Below, piece after piece: positions 8,596-16,786 of a DNA stretch of 36,439 nt. Positions within the stretch are counted from its first letter, which is position 1. Every line of letters starts with the position of its first letter. Position numbers and translations under genes: made by a program. The notes beneath the pieces are model-generated. The model had not been told where the DNA came from and made no database searches. It saw nothing but the letters and a program-made list of their open reading frames with translations. The stretch is from contig WTGO01000059.1 of the NCBI GenBank assembly GCA_011523515.1, forward strand, positions 1-36,439, given 5' to 3'. The stretch is from Chloroflexota bacterium (lineage in GTDB: Bacteria > Chloroflexota > Anaerolineae > Aggregatilineales > Phototrophicaceae).

Positions 8596-10059
8596 TTAGT
8601 CATTGTCGAAGACTTTGCGGGCTTCGCGGCGTTGGAGCTTACCGGAGGCGGTGCGCGGCAGGAGCGGCAGGAAAGCGATGAGGCGCGGGATTTTGTAACC
8701 GGCCAGGCGCTGACGCGCGAAAGCAATAATGTCGTCGGTAGTCGCGGACTGCCCCTCGCGCAGCTCGATGACTGCGGCGGCCCGCTGTCCCCAGTCGGGA
8801 TCCGGCAGGCCTAGCACGATGACTTCCTTGACTGCGGGATGCCGGCGCAAGGCGTCTTCCACCTCGGCGGGATAAACGTTTTCGCCGCCGCTGACGATGA
8901 GGTCTTCGCGGCGCTGCAAGATAAAGAGATCACCGTCTTCATCCAGATAGCCGATGTCGCCGGTGTATAGCCAGCCGTTGCGTAGGGCTTTGGCGGTGGC
9001 GGCGGGGTCGTTGTAGTAGCCGCGCATGACGGTCTCGCCTTTGACGAGCACTTCGCCGGGGGCATTGGGCGGGGCGTCTTCGCCCTGCTCGTTGATGATG
9101 CGGACCTGTATGAACTGCAGTGGCTTGCCAACCGTGCCTGGTTTGCGGTAGACGAGCTCGGGCAAGGCGGTAGCGACTTGCGATGCCGTTTCTGTCAGCC
9201 CGTAAGTCGTGGCGACTGGCAACTTCTCGGCGGCGCAGCGGTCAAGCAATTCGGCGGATGGCGCCGCACCACCCAGCAAAATGAGGCGCAGGCGGGGATT
9301 CCAGGGGCGCGTCTTGGCGTCGAGCAGGCGCTGGAGCATGGTTGGCACCAGCGAGACCAGCGTGATGGGATGATCGCTCAGAATACGATTGACCGCAACC
9401 GCGTCAAATGGGCCCGGCGGCACGACTTCGATGGCTGTTCCATAATTCAGCGAACGGAAGATGATGCTCAAACCGCCTACATGGTAAAAAGGCAGCACGC
9501 ATAACCAGTGTTCACTTTTGAACGTGTCGAGCTTCAGCGCCGAGAAGACGGCGTTCAGATAGACATTTTGGTAGGTCAGAATGGCCGCTTTCGGCCGGCC
9601 ACTGGTGCCGGAGGTATGAATGATGGCAAAGTCGTCGTCCAGGTTCATCATGCCGAAATCGCTGAATTGTGCGGCTGGTTGCTCCTGATCAATTTTAGGC
9701 ATTTCCATCACGTCCGCGCCTGCCGCGCCGGCGAGCGCCCTAGTTTCGGGTTCGCAGATGACGAGGCGGCAATCTACGTTCTGGATTTGCCAAGCCAGTT
9801 CGCTGGCCGTAAGCCGCGTGTTGAGCGGGACGCTGACGACTCGCATTCGCATCAACGCGAAGAGCGTCAGAATGTACGGTACCGGATTAGCCATCAAGAT
9901 GCCCACTCGGTCGCCCGGCTCCAGCGCGGTATGTCTCAGAATTGCCGCGCATGTCTGCGACACCATGTAGCTTGTATAGGAAAAGCGCAGACCCATATCA
10001 CCGTACGCGAAGAAAAAATTGTCCGGGGTATGGTTCACCCGGGCTCGATGTCCTGCCAA
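8596..10059 (-). CDS. menE: o-succinylbenzoate-CoA ligase
   Basis: This 487-residue enzyme activates o-succinylbenzoate to its CoA thioester via an adenylate. ANL-superfamily motifs are in order: HTSGTSGRPK (148-157), the substrate-region FYHVGG (191-196), YGLTETAS (286-293), YTGD (365-368), the hinge region around LQRREDLIVSGGENVYP (381-397), and the catalytic lysine in SGKLQR (Lys474). The start chosen is TTG at 10059, which has AGAGGA eight bases upstream and gives the usual short N-terminus. A longer frame begins at a TTG inside a REP hairpin (10089) and is rejected. Flanked by menB and menH. Confidence 0.9.
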   Translation of the reverse strand: MAGHRARVNHTPDNFFFAYGDMGLRFSYTSYMVSQTCAAILRHTALEPGDRVGILMANPVPYILTLFALMRMRVVSVPLNTRLTASELAWQIQNVDCRLVICEPETRALAGAAGADVMEMPKIDQEQPAAQFSDFGMMNLDDDFAIIHTSGTSGRPKAAILTYQNVYLNAVFSALKLDTFKSEHWLCVLPFYHVGGLSIIFRSLNYGTAIEVVPPGPFDAVAVNRILSDHPITLVSLVPTMLQRLLDAKTRPWNPRLRLILLGGAAPSAELLDRCAAEKLPVATTYGLTETASQVATALPELVYRKPGTVGKPLQFIQVRIINEQGEDAPPNAPGEVLVKGETVMRGYYNDPAATAKALRNGWLYTGDIGYLDEDGDLFILQRREDLIVSGGENVYPAEVEDALRRHPAVKEVIVLGLPDPDWGQRAAAVIELREGQSATTDDIIAFARQRLAGYKIPRLIAFLPLLPRTASGKLQRREARKVFDND

Positions 10060-10076
10060 GGTACGTTTCCTCTGCT

Positions 10077-10104
10077 GCGGGCGAGCCAAGGTTCGCCCCT
10101 ACGG
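10077..10104 (-). repeat. REP-like hairpin in the menB-menE gap
   Basis: GGGCGAGCC, AA, then GGTTCGCCC and the CTACGG tail on the plus strand. One stem pair is a G-U type pair only if read as RNA in one direction. It occupies most of the 62-base gap and sits just upstream of the menE ribosome site. Confidence 0.8.
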
Positions 10105-10121
10105 ACGGTAATGTGGCGGGT

Positions 10122-11009
10122 TTAGGCCCGCCGCGGGAACTTGCTGAAATCGGGCTTGCGGCCTTCGAGGAAGGCGTTTTTGCCTTCGCTGCCTTCTTCG
10201 GTCATGTAGAAGAGCATGGTGGCGTCGCCGGCCAGGACTTGCACGCCGGTCTGGCCGTCCAGCTCGGCGTTGAGGCCGGCTTTCAGAAAACGCAGGGCGA
10301 TGGGCGACTTGCTGAGGATCTCGCGCGACCATTGCAGCGCCTCACGCTCCAGGTCGGCGAGCGGCACGACGGTATTGACCATGCCCATGTCTTGGGCTTG
10401 GGCGGCGCTGTATTGGCGGCAGAGGAACCAGATTTCGCGGGCTTTCTTTTGGCCGATGTGGGCCGCCAGGAAGGATGAGCCGAAGCCGGCGTCAAAGCTG
10501 CCGACGATGGGCCCGGTCTGGCCGTAGATGGCGTTGTCACTGGAGATGGTCAAGTCGCAGCAGACGTGCAGCACGTGCCCGCCGCCGATAGCGTAGCCGG
10601 GCACGACCGCGATCACCGGCTTGGGGATGTTGCGGATGTAGCGCTGCAATTGCAAGACGTTGAGGCGCGGCACGCCATCATCGCCGACATAGCCGGAGTG
10701 CCCGCGCACTTTCTGGTCACCGCCGGCGCAGAAGGACCAGATGCCGTCTTTTGTGCTGGGGCCATTGGCCGTGATCCACAAGACGCCGACTTCGCCATCA
10801 TGCCAGGCGTGCAGGACGGCTTCGGTCATCTCATCGATGGTTTTGGGGCGAAAGGCGTTGCGGATATTGGGCCGGTCGAAGGCGATGCGCGCGATACCCT
10901 CGGCTTTGTGGCAGGTGATGTCGTCATAAGCTCTGACCTCCTGCCAATCGGCCAGGCGCATGAGGTCGGCCGTTTTGATTTGGGCTTGCTGTTCGGCTGT
11001 GGTAGTCAT
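10122..11009 (-). CDS. menB: 1,4-dihydroxy-2-naphthoyl-CoA synthase
   Basis: This 295-residue crotonase-fold enzyme closes the second ring of the naphthoquinone. Landmarks are [11 protein letters not shown] (oxyanion loop), [11 protein letters not shown], and the MenB-specific stretches [17 protein letters not shown] and [13 protein letters not shown], ending with [11 protein letters not shown]. These are highly conserved across MenB proteins, so the assignment is secure. AAGGAGG lies six bases before the ATG, the strongest ribosome site in the operon. Between menD and menB there is a 130-base gap holding A- and B-type repeats. Confidence 0.97.
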   Translation of the reverse strand: MTTTAEQQAQIKTADLMRLADWQEVRAYDDITCHKAEGIARIAFDRPNIRNAFRPKTIDEMTEAVLHAWHDGEVGVLWITANGPSTKDGIWSFCAGGDQKVRGHSGYVGDDGVPRLNVLQLQRYIRNIPKPVIAVVPGYAIGGGHVLHVCCDLTISSDNAIYGQTGPIVGSFDAGFGSSFLAAHIGQKKAREIWFLCRQYSAAQAQDMGMVNTVVPLADLEREALQWSREILSKSPIALRFLKAGLNAELDGQTGVQVLAGDATMLFYMTEEGSEGKNAFLEGRKPDFSKFPRRA

Positions 11010-11139
11010 GGAAAGCCTCCTTTTTGCTGTTTATCACAAAGGGCGCAAAGAGCGCAAAGGTACATTTGTTTCACCAGCGAGGACACCGAGTATTTCTTGT
11101 TTGATTGGCGGAGGGCTGAAATCATCAGTATCCATCATA
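11010..11139. repeat. A- and B-type repeats in the menD-menB gap
   Basis: An A-type repeat (ATCACAAAGGGCGCAAAG, GCGCAAAGG) lies at 11034-11060 and a B-type repeat (CACCAGCGAGGACACCGAG) at 11071-11095. Both read on the plus strand, against the men transcript. Confidence 0.65.
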
Positions 11140-12876
11140 TTAGACAATGTCAATATTGCTTATGGCGCGTTTGACCTTCGCCGTGATGTCGGCGCGGCGC
11201 TTCAGGTCGGCGATGGGGTCGGTGCGGACTTCGATCAGGGTCGAGCGCTGGGCGCCGAGAGTGGCGCTGAAGGCCGCGCGAAAGCTGTCGCGGTCGTCGG
11301 CGCGGATGTAGTCCAGCCCGTACATCGCCGCCGCGTGGCTGAAGTCCAGGCCGTGCGGCGTGATGAAGTAGTCGCTGAAATGCGGTTCGAAGTCGCTGAC
11401 CGGCAGGCGATGGAAGATGCCGCCGCCGCCGTTGTTGAGCAGTACAATCGTCACCGGCACGCCGCAGCGACCGATCGCCAGCAAGCCGTTCATGTCATGG
11501 TAGAGCGTGATGTCGCCCAGTACAGCGACCAAGGGCTGATCACGCCGGGCCGCGCCGATGCCTAGCGCCGTGGAGACATTGCCGTCGATTCCCGAGGCGC
11601 CGCGATTGGCCCAGGCGAAAGATGGTCCGCGCGGCGCGCTGCCGAATTGGTCAAGATGGCGGACCGGCAGACTGTTGCCGGCGAAGAGGGCGCTGTCATG
11701 CGGCATGAGGTCAACCACATCATATCCTATGGCGCCGTCGAAGTAGGCGCCCGTCGCGATTTTGTCGGCCGTGAGCTTGTTGGCGGCCCGCCAGGTTTCG
11801 CAGATATTGCTGCGCCAAGCCTCGAATTGCGCCGGCGGGAAGTCGTCCCAGTCGGACAGTGAGACCGAGGCGGGATTGATGGTCAAGAGGTGCGTGACGC
11901 CGTGCGCGTCGTCGGCCCATTCGCCGGCGCGGCTGCAATAGATGTGGTATGCCAGTTTCGCATCTGCCAGGAAGTCCTGCATCGCTTTGCAAAGCGGCGG
12001 CGCGCCCAAACGGATCACAACCTCAACCTGTGCCAATTCAGCTTCGTGCGCGGACCAGATACTTTCGTAGGCGTTGACAGTCGCTACAGAGCGCATGTTC
12101 GATGTGAATTCCGCCAAAATGGGGTAACCGGCGACGTCGGACAAACGCTGCGCCCAGGGCAGCAGCGCGTCGCGTTCCGCTTGGCTGCGGCAGGCGCCGT
12201 GGCCGCAGTAGATGATGCCGCGGCGGTTCAGCAGGTCGTCGGTCAGCAGCGTCGCCAAATCAGCGCTGCCGCTGGATGGTGGCGGGCTGAAGCGTGTCGG
12301 CGGGCTGCGGTCGATTTCCAGGGCGTCATCGGCGGTCGGTTCAAAGGGTTTGCGGAAGGGGTGGTTGATGTGTACCACGCCCTGCCGGATTCGGGCTGTA
12401 GCCAGGGCTCGCGCGGCCAGCGTACGCAGGTGGCGCAGGACGAGCGGCGGCGGGTCGACCTCAGGCAAGGGCGCTTCAACGAAGAGGTCGGCGTAATCGC
12501 CATAGAGCTTGATCTGGTCGATGGTCTGGTTGGCGCCGCTGCCGCGCAGTTCATGCGGGCGGTCGGCGGTGAGGACGATGAGGGGCAGGCGGGATTGATG
12601 CGCCTCGATGATGGCGGGGAAAAAATTGGCCGCCGCCGAGCCGGAGGTGCAGACGACTGCGGCCGGTTCGCCCGAGCCAATCGACAGGCCGAGCGCGAAG
12701 AAGGCGGCGCTGCGTTCGTCGAGGAGGGAGTAGACCTCGATTTCTCCCCGATGCCGGGCGAGCGCTAATACGAGGGGCGTGTGGCGGGAGCCGGGCGCGA
12801 TGCAGAAGCGGGTCAAGCCGGCGGCGACCAGGGCGTCAATGAAGGTGTTGGCGTAGATTGTGTTGGGGTTGGGCAA
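11140..12876 (-). CDS. menD: SEPHCHC synthase (MenD)
   Basis: This 578-residue thiamine-diphosphate enzyme joins isochorismate and 2-oxoglutarate. The N-terminal domain has IAPGSRHTPL and the cofactor glutamate in LLDERSAAFFALG (Glu54). The cofactor-binding C-terminal domain has GDITLYHDMNG and LLNNGGGGIF, the latter typical of MenD. Arginine-rich substrate stretches such as TADRPHELRGSGANQTIDQ are intact. The start is TTG at 12876 because no ATG or GTG fits better; the ribosome site is weak. Upstream is the GxxExxY gene, which separates it from menF. Confidence 0.96.
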   Translation of the reverse strand: MPNPNTIYANTFIDALVAAGLTRFCIAPGSRHTPLVLALARHRGEIEVYSLLDERSAAFFALGLSIGSGEPAAVVCTSGSAAANFFPAIIEAHQSRLPLIVLTADRPHELRGSGANQTIDQIKLYGDYADLFVEAPLPEVDPPPLVLRHLRTLAARALATARIRQGVVHINHPFRKPFEPTADDALEIDRSPPTRFSPPPSSGSADLATLLTDDLLNRRGIIYCGHGACRSQAERDALLPWAQRLSDVAGYPILAEFTSNMRSVATVNAYESIWSAHEAELAQVEVVIRLGAPPLCKAMQDFLADAKLAYHIYCSRAGEWADDAHGVTHLLTINPASVSLSDWDDFPPAQFEAWRSNICETWRAANKLTADKIATGAYFDGAIGYDVVDLMPHDSALFAGNSLPVRHLDQFGSAPRGPSFAWANRGASGIDGNVSTALGIGAARRDQPLVAVLGDITLYHDMNGLLAIGRCGVPVTIVLLNNGGGGIFHRLPVSDFEPHFSDYFITPHGLDFSHAAAMYGLDYIRADDRDSFRAAFSATLGAQRSTLIEVRTDPIADLKRRADITAKVKRAISNIDIV

Positions 12877-12895
12877 GGCAGTATCCGTTTCTTAA

Positions 12896-12918
12896 TCACA
12901 AAGGGCACAAAGAGATTT
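12896..12918 (+). repeat. A-type repeat, left flank of the GxxExxY gene
   Basis: TCACAAAGGGCACAAAGAG followed by a T run abuts the stop codon of the GxxExxY gene. It faces a reversed A-type repeat at 13328-13357 on the other side of the gene. Confidence 0.75.
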
Positions 12919-13326
12919 TTACAGAAGAACTCGTTTGATGCCCTTGGATAGGGTGGCTTCATTGAAATTGAGCAGCAATCCGGCGCTGAGACCGGTCAGC
13001 TTCAGGTAGGTGAGCAACTGAGCGGTGTGAACATCGTCCAACTTTTCTACAGATTTGACTTCGACGATCGCCCGATTCTCGATGATCAGGTCGGCGACAT
13101 AGTAGCCGACGCGCTCTCCCTTGTAGTTGATATCGATTCGTTTCTGGCGCTCAAAGCTAATGCCGCGCAGCTTGAACTCGGCGCAAAGCGCAGTTTCATA
13201 TACGCTTTCGAGCAGCCCGGGGCCCAATTGCGTGTGAACCTCAATTGCCGCGCCGATAATCCGATATGACAAACGTCCCTGAGTCTCGCTACCCAATGTG
13301 CCTGCTTCCTCCTCGTTTCTGTTCAA
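12919..13326 (-). CDS. GxxExxY protein (PD-(D/E)XK-like, function unknown)
   Basis: The protein has 135 residues if started at TTG 13326, or 125 from a TTG at 13296 that follows GGAGG. The family name motif is GLLESVY (in GPGLLESVYETAL). Later come YVADLIIENRAIVEVKSVEKL, an arrangement like the D...ExK core of PD-(D/E)XK nucleases, then HTAQLLTYLKLTGLSAGLLLNFN and the end GIKRVLL. All hallmark stretches are intact, so it should fold. The family has no settled function. It sits in the middle of a menaquinone operon, with A-type repeats in opposite orientation on both sides, so it looks inserted rather than part of the pathway. Confidence 0.9.
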   Translation of the reverse strand: MNRNEEEAGTLGSETQGRLSYRIIGAAIEVHTQLGPGLLESVYETALCAEFKLRGISFERQKRIDINYKGERVGYYVADLIIENRAIVEVKSVEKLDDVHTAQLLTYLKLTGLSAGLLLNFNEATLSKGIKRVLL

Positions 13327-13327
13327 G

Positions 13328-13357
13328 CTTCTTTGTGACCTTTGTGTCTTTGTGTAA
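13328..13357 (-). repeat. Reversed A-type repeat, right flank of the GxxExxY gene
   Basis: On the minus strand it reads ACACAAAGACACAAAGG followed by TCACAAAGAAGC, ending next to the TTG start of the GxxExxY gene. This is the only reversed A-type copy in the window. Confidence 0.8.
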
Positions 13358-13368
13358 ACTGGCGAAGC

Positions 13369-14745
13369 TCACGCGCCGTGGGCGTCGAGCATGGGCTGGA
13401 ATTTGAGCTCGGTTTCGTCCCACTCGGGCCGGGGTTGGCTTTCGGCGACGATGCCGGCGCCGGCGTAGACCCAGGCGCGCGATTCCTGCGCGACCGCTGA
13501 GCGGATGGCGACGGCGAATTCGCCCTCCAGGCGCGCGTCTATCCAGCCGACGGGCGCGCCGTACCAACCGCGCGGGATTGACTCCAGCTTGCGGATGAGC
13601 CGCAGCGCGTCGGGCCGGGGGGCGCCGCCCAGCGCGGGCGTGGGATGCAGCGCCTCGACCAGCGGCAGCACGCCAGCGGGTCGCTTTAGCTTGCCCGCGA
13701 GCGGGGTTTGCAGGTGCTGAATATTGCTCAGCTTGAGCAATTCTGTGGGCGCGATGTCCAGCGTCTGGGCGAAAGGTGTCAAGCGGTCGCGCATTTTGTC
13801 GACGACGATCTGGTGTTCGTTTTGGTCTTTCTTGCTGTCCAGCAGTGCCTGGCTAAGCTGGCGGTCTTTGGCCTCGTTTGCGCCCCGGCCGATGCTGCCT
13901 GCCAATGCCAGCGTTGAGAATTGTGTGCCTTGCACACAGGCCAGCAATTCGGGCGACGCGCCGTAGAAGGCAAAGCGCGGGCGGGGCTCGAAGAGGAAGC
14001 GGTAGCACTCGGCATAATGCGCCGCCAGGTGCTGCAAGATAGGCAGCAGTTGGACGGGCTGGTCAAAACGTAATTCGGCCGCGCGCGCCAGGACGACTTT
14101 GTTCAGATCGCCGGCGCGGATGCGGCTGGTCGCTGCCTCGATCATGCGCTGCCAGACGGCGAAACACATGGGATAGTCGATGCTATGTAATTCGCTCTGT
14201 CGCACTGCTGGCGCGGCAGATTCGAGCGCGCGCAGCTGGGCCAGCTTATCGCGCAGCGCCGCTTGCAGATCGGGGATGAGGTCGTTCGGCGACTCGTCGG
14301 GCGGAATCTGCGCGTTGATGGTCAGCCACATCTGCCCGCCGCTGCTCACGAGCTGATAGTGCGGCAGCACAAAGAACGCGGGCGCGTATATCGACCAGGT
14401 GTTGTCGGGGGTGAAATCCCCGCGGAAGGCGAAACCGCCGAAGAGGCGCGGGCCGGTCAAGGAATTGGCTGCGCCCGCCTGGCGAGCCTCGGCGAATACC
14501 TCACGGGCGTCGGCGGCGATCTTCTGGTAGCGTTCTTCTCCCCAAGCCGTCAATTCGACCGCCGCGCCCATGCCGGCGAAGGCGTGCGATCCGCTCCGGT
14601 TTGTCCAGTAGAACCGCGCCTGACCCTCCGCCGCCGCCAGGAAGCCGGCGACGCTCAGTCCACTGCAAGGCATGCTGCAGCTCAATAAGCGGCCGTAGCG
14701 TTGATTTAGCGGCGCGTCGCGGAAGTCAGCCGGTTCCCTGTCCAT
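13369..14745 (-). CDS. menF: Isochorismate synthase (MenF)
   Basis: This 458-residue chorismate-binding enzyme converts chorismate to isochorismate, the entry step to menaquinone. Conserved stretches run in order through the C-terminal half: LNKVVLARA, FYGASPELL, LALAGSIGRG, SKKDQNEHQIVVD, LQTPLAGKL, EALHPTPALGGAP, WYGAPVGW and YAGAGIVAES. The ATG is three bases after the tetR stop codon, so translation is probably coupled; no good separate ribosome site is present. A pathway other than menaquinone is unlikely because menD, menB, menE and menH follow. Confidence 0.96.
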   Translation of the reverse strand: MDREPADFRDAPLNQRYGRLLSCSMPCSGLSVAGFLAAAEGQARFYWTNRSGSHAFAGMGAAVELTAWGEERYQKIAADAREVFAEARQAGAANSLTGPRLFGGFAFRGDFTPDNTWSIYAPAFFVLPHYQLVSSGGQMWLTINAQIPPDESPNDLIPDLQAALRDKLAQLRALESAAPAVRQSELHSIDYPMCFAVWQRMIEAATSRIRAGDLNKVVLARAAELRFDQPVQLLPILQHLAAHYAECYRFLFEPRPRFAFYGASPELLACVQGTQFSTLALAGSIGRGANEAKDRQLSQALLDSKKDQNEHQIVVDKMRDRLTPFAQTLDIAPTELLKLSNIQHLQTPLAGKLKRPAGVLPLVEALHPTPALGGAPRPDALRLIRKLESIPRGWYGAPVGWIDARLEGEFAVAIRSAVAQESRAWVYAGAGIVAESQPRPEWDETELKFQPMLDAHGA

Positions 14746-14748
14746 GGC

Positions 14749-15342
14749 TTAGTCTCGATAATCGACGCTCTTGAGCAGCAGCGGCAGAAGCGCGTCCATG
14801 ATTTCGTCTTTGCTCGGCTCGCCGGTATAGACCCACTGAATAACCACGTTATAGATAGCGCCCATCCAGGCGTGCGCAACGATATGGGTATCCACCGGCG
14901 CGATGGAGCCGTCGGCCACCGACTCGTCGAGATAGGTCTTGATTAGCAGGGCGAAGCGGTCGTTGACTTCCATGCGTTTGCGTTCGAAGACCGTGCCCAG
15001 GCCGACCGCCTGCACCAGCAGCAATTTGGCCGGGCGCCGGTATTTGCCGAAGGTTTCCAGCACCGCTTCCAGCGCAGCCTGTACGCGGCGGATGCCCCGC
15101 GTTTCGCCGGCGATTGCTTCCTCGGCTCGGCGCTCGATCAGGTCGGCGAATTGATCGACCAGGGCGATGAATAGCTTTTCCTTGTTGGGAAAGTGGAAGT
15201 ATATTGAGCCCTTGCTGATGCTCGCTTCGGAGACGATCTCGTCCAGCTTGGTATCGTGAAAGCCTTTGGCGCTGAAGACATTCATCGCCGCGTCGAGGAT
15301 GCGTTCGCGGGTGGGGCGCGGGTCGGTGCTGTTCTCGGTCAT
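14749..15342 (-). CDS. TetR-family repressor, probable regulator of the men operon
   Basis: The 197-residue protein starts at ATG 15342. Residues about 11-60 form the TetR DNA-binding domain (TRERILDAAMNVFSAKGF, then ISKGSIYFHFPNKEKLF). The rest is a helical ligand and dimer domain. A longer frame to 15411 would translate the operator and promoter, so it is rejected. A perfect inverted repeat lies 7 bases upstream of the ATG, between the promoter and the gene. Because menF begins three bases after its stop, the protein should repress itself and the whole men operon. The ligand is unknown. Confidence 0.9.
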   Translation of the reverse strand: MTENSTDPRPTRERILDAAMNVFSAKGFHDTKLDEIVSEASISKGSIYFHFPNKEKLFIALVDQFADLIERRAEEAIAGETRGIRRVQAALEAVLETFGKYRRPAKLLLVQAVGLGTVFERKRMEVNDRFALLIKTYLDESVADGSIAPVDTHIVAHAWMGAIYNVVIQWVYTGEPSKDEIMDALLPLLLKSVDYRD

Positions 15343-15349
15343 GGCAAAA

Positions 15350-15375
15350 CACAGTACTGACTGGTCAGTACTGTG
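15350..15375. promoter_or_regulatory. Operator: perfect 12+2+12 inverted repeat for the TetR regulator
   Basis: The half site CACAGTACTGAC is repeated exactly in reverse complement after a TG centre. It begins next to the predicted -10 and ends 7 bases before the tetR ATG, so a bound dimer would cover the transcription start. Confidence 0.88.
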
Positions 15376-15405
15376 AGTGTAACAGAACTTGAGTCGTCGC
15401 TGCAA
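15376..15405 (-). promoter_or_regulatory. Predicted promoter of the tetR-men operon
   Basis: On the minus strand, TTGCAG (15400-15405) and TACACT (15376-15381) are separated by 18 bases, and TGT before TACACT makes an extended -10. The operator follows directly, so the leader would be about 27 bases. Confidence 0.65.
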
Positions 15406-15411
15406 GGTCAA

Positions 15412-15724
15412 TGAGAAGCGATGAGTGGTGAATGCCGTGGATTTAATTCCCCAAGCGAAGACCGCACGGGTTTTTCACCACAAAGGGCGCAAAGGATTTT
15501 CATGCGACTGGGTGGATGTTGATTGCTTGGCGGACACAGTACAGGATAATATCACCACCGAGTACACCGAGATAATTTTCCAAAGAGGGCACAGAGGGCG
15601 ACCTAAGCCCCTACGGATGGGAGGTATTGCGGGGGAGCTGTCGGGGCGCGTAGACACTGCCCGTCGCTCGTCCCTACATGGTTTCAGATACGGATCCCGG
15701 GTCGTCTGTGAGAATGCGCTGCGT
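15412..15724. repeat. Gap with A, B and degraded REP repeats
   Basis: This 313-base gap holds an A-type repeat (15476-15500), a B-type repeat (15552-15575), an A/C-like remnant (15580-15599), a degraded REP with CTACGG tail (15596-15618) and a further CCCTACA remnant near 15670. All read plus. No credible gene was found. Confidence 0.55.
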
Positions 15725-16162
15725 CTAGTCGGAGGCCAGCCCGTCCGCCCAGCCGCCCGCAACGACGCCGGCGGCCACAGCCAGCGCGGCGGCGCTGTCG
15801 AAGAAAGACTTGACTATCGTCGCGATAAAGTCATCGCCCTCAGCCGGGCTGACGTCGACCGCGCCTTGAATAGCGGAAAGAATGAGCGCGGTGATGATGC
15901 CCACGACGACCGCGCCTGCCAGCGGACCGATGATCTTGGCCGGCATGATGTTGTCGGCCGGCGCATTGGCGCTGATCTGGGCGATAATGCGCTTGCCGAT
16001 GCCCAGGCCCGAGCTGAACACTGTGCCCATCACCAAGCCGAAGAGCAAATCCCGGCCCGTCGCCAGCGCCAGCAGGACACAAATGACGATGCCGACAATG
16101 GTGACTAGCCCGTGTCTGCTTTTGATCAAATCTTGCGAGCCTTTTTCTCCGTCTGCAGCCAT
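15725..16162 (-). CDS. Small membrane protein, unknown function
   Basis: This 145-residue protein has a charged N-terminus and three or four hydrophobic segments (about 18-36, 39-55, 78-98 and 119-137). The segments are rich in Gly, Ala, Val and Ile, and a short polar stretch (about 101-112) lies between the last two. The ATG at 16162 has GGAGG eight bases upstream, which is why the longer frame to 16240 is not used. I do not recognise a family. It is divergent from the deaminase gene and downstream of nothing obvious. Confidence 0.65.
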   Translation of the reverse strand: MAADGEKGSQDLIKSRHGLVTIVGIVICVLLALATGRDLLFGLVMGTVFSSGLGIGKRIIAQISANAPADNIMPAKIIGPLAGAVVVGIITALILSAIQGAVDVSPAEGDDFIATIVKSFFDSAAALAVAAGVVAGGWADGLASD

Positions 16163-16287
16163 TGTCAACTCCTCCAGGAACTTTCGACGATGCTGATTCC
16201 AGCAGTGTCTCTTGCCACAATTGTAGTTTGTTGTGAGCAACTACGCTACAATCGTCGCAGGATTAGTGGCGGAAGCGGCGACTCGAT

Positions 16288-16674
16288 ATGGACAAATTCA
16301 TGGCGATGGCGATTGAAGAGGCGAGCGCCACCAAAGCCGAGGGCGGCAGCCCCTTTGGGGCGGTCTTGATTCGCGGCGGGGAGGTTATCGGGCGGGGGCG
16401 CAACCTGATGATTCAGAATAACGACCCGCTCAGCCATGGCGAGATGGAGGCCATCAAAGCGGCGGGTTTGCAGGAGAGCTACGCCGATACCGTTCTTTAT
16501 ACGACGGCGTTCCCCTGCTTGATGTGCGCGGGCGCTATCGTGCGCTATCAGATCCCCAAAGTCATCATCGGCGCCAGTTGGAAGCACAGCGCGGCTTCAC
16601 GCGAGTTCATGCAGCAGCACGGCATTGAATTGGTCGAGCAGGGTCTGCCGGAATGCTACGCTTTGGTGGAGTAG
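16288..16674 (+). CDS. Cytidine/cytosine deaminase-fold enzyme (FCY1-like nucleoside deaminase)
   Basis: This 128-residue zinc enzyme should deaminate a nucleobase or nucleoside. The zinc site is HGE (His50, with Glu52 as proton carrier) plus PCLMC (Cys77 and Cys80). GSPFGAVLI and GRGRNLMIQNNDPLSHGE resemble yeast cytosine deaminase more than tRNA or guanine deaminases, as does YTTAFPCLMCAGAIVRYQIP. Cytosine is therefore a good guess, but isoguanine or other bases are possible. It fits the dihydropyrimidinase and allantoinase-like enzymes in the window. The ribosome site is weak. Confidence 0.85.
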   Translation: MDKFMAMAIEEASATKAEGGSPFGAVLIRGGEVIGRGRNLMIQNNDPLSHGEMEAIKAAGLQESYADTVLYTTAFPCLMCAGAIVRYQIPKVIIGASWKHSAASREFMQQHGIELVEQGLPECYALVE

Positions 16675-16700
16675 GCGACGGGCGCAGGGTTCTGTTTTTT

Positions 16701-16740
16701 CACCACAGAGACACAAAAGTAATTCCAAGTAAGTAATGCA
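16701..16740 (+). repeat. C-type repeat, forward copy
   Basis: CACCACAGAGACACAAAAG followed by TAATTCCAAGTAAGTAATG. It aligns with the copy at 19234-19275 and faces a reversed copy at 16787-16811. Confidence 0.7.
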
Positions 16741-16786
16741 AAAAACAAGAGGACATTGTCGCCCCTACAACCGACTTGAATCCAGT

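Noticed and set aside
10060..10089. N-terminal extension of MenE and other frames beginning with Met-Ala-Arg-Pro (also at 20812, 35263, 36381)
   Set aside because: These all begin at a TTG in the centre of REP hairpins. Proper starts with ribosome sites lie downstream, or the frame is not a gene.
15343..15411. Longer TetR start
   Set aside because: It would translate the operator and promoter; the TetR domain starts naturally from ATG 15342.
15425..16108. Plus-strand frame opposite the small membrane protein
   Set aside because: It translates A, B and REP repeats in its first part and has no ribosome site or domain.
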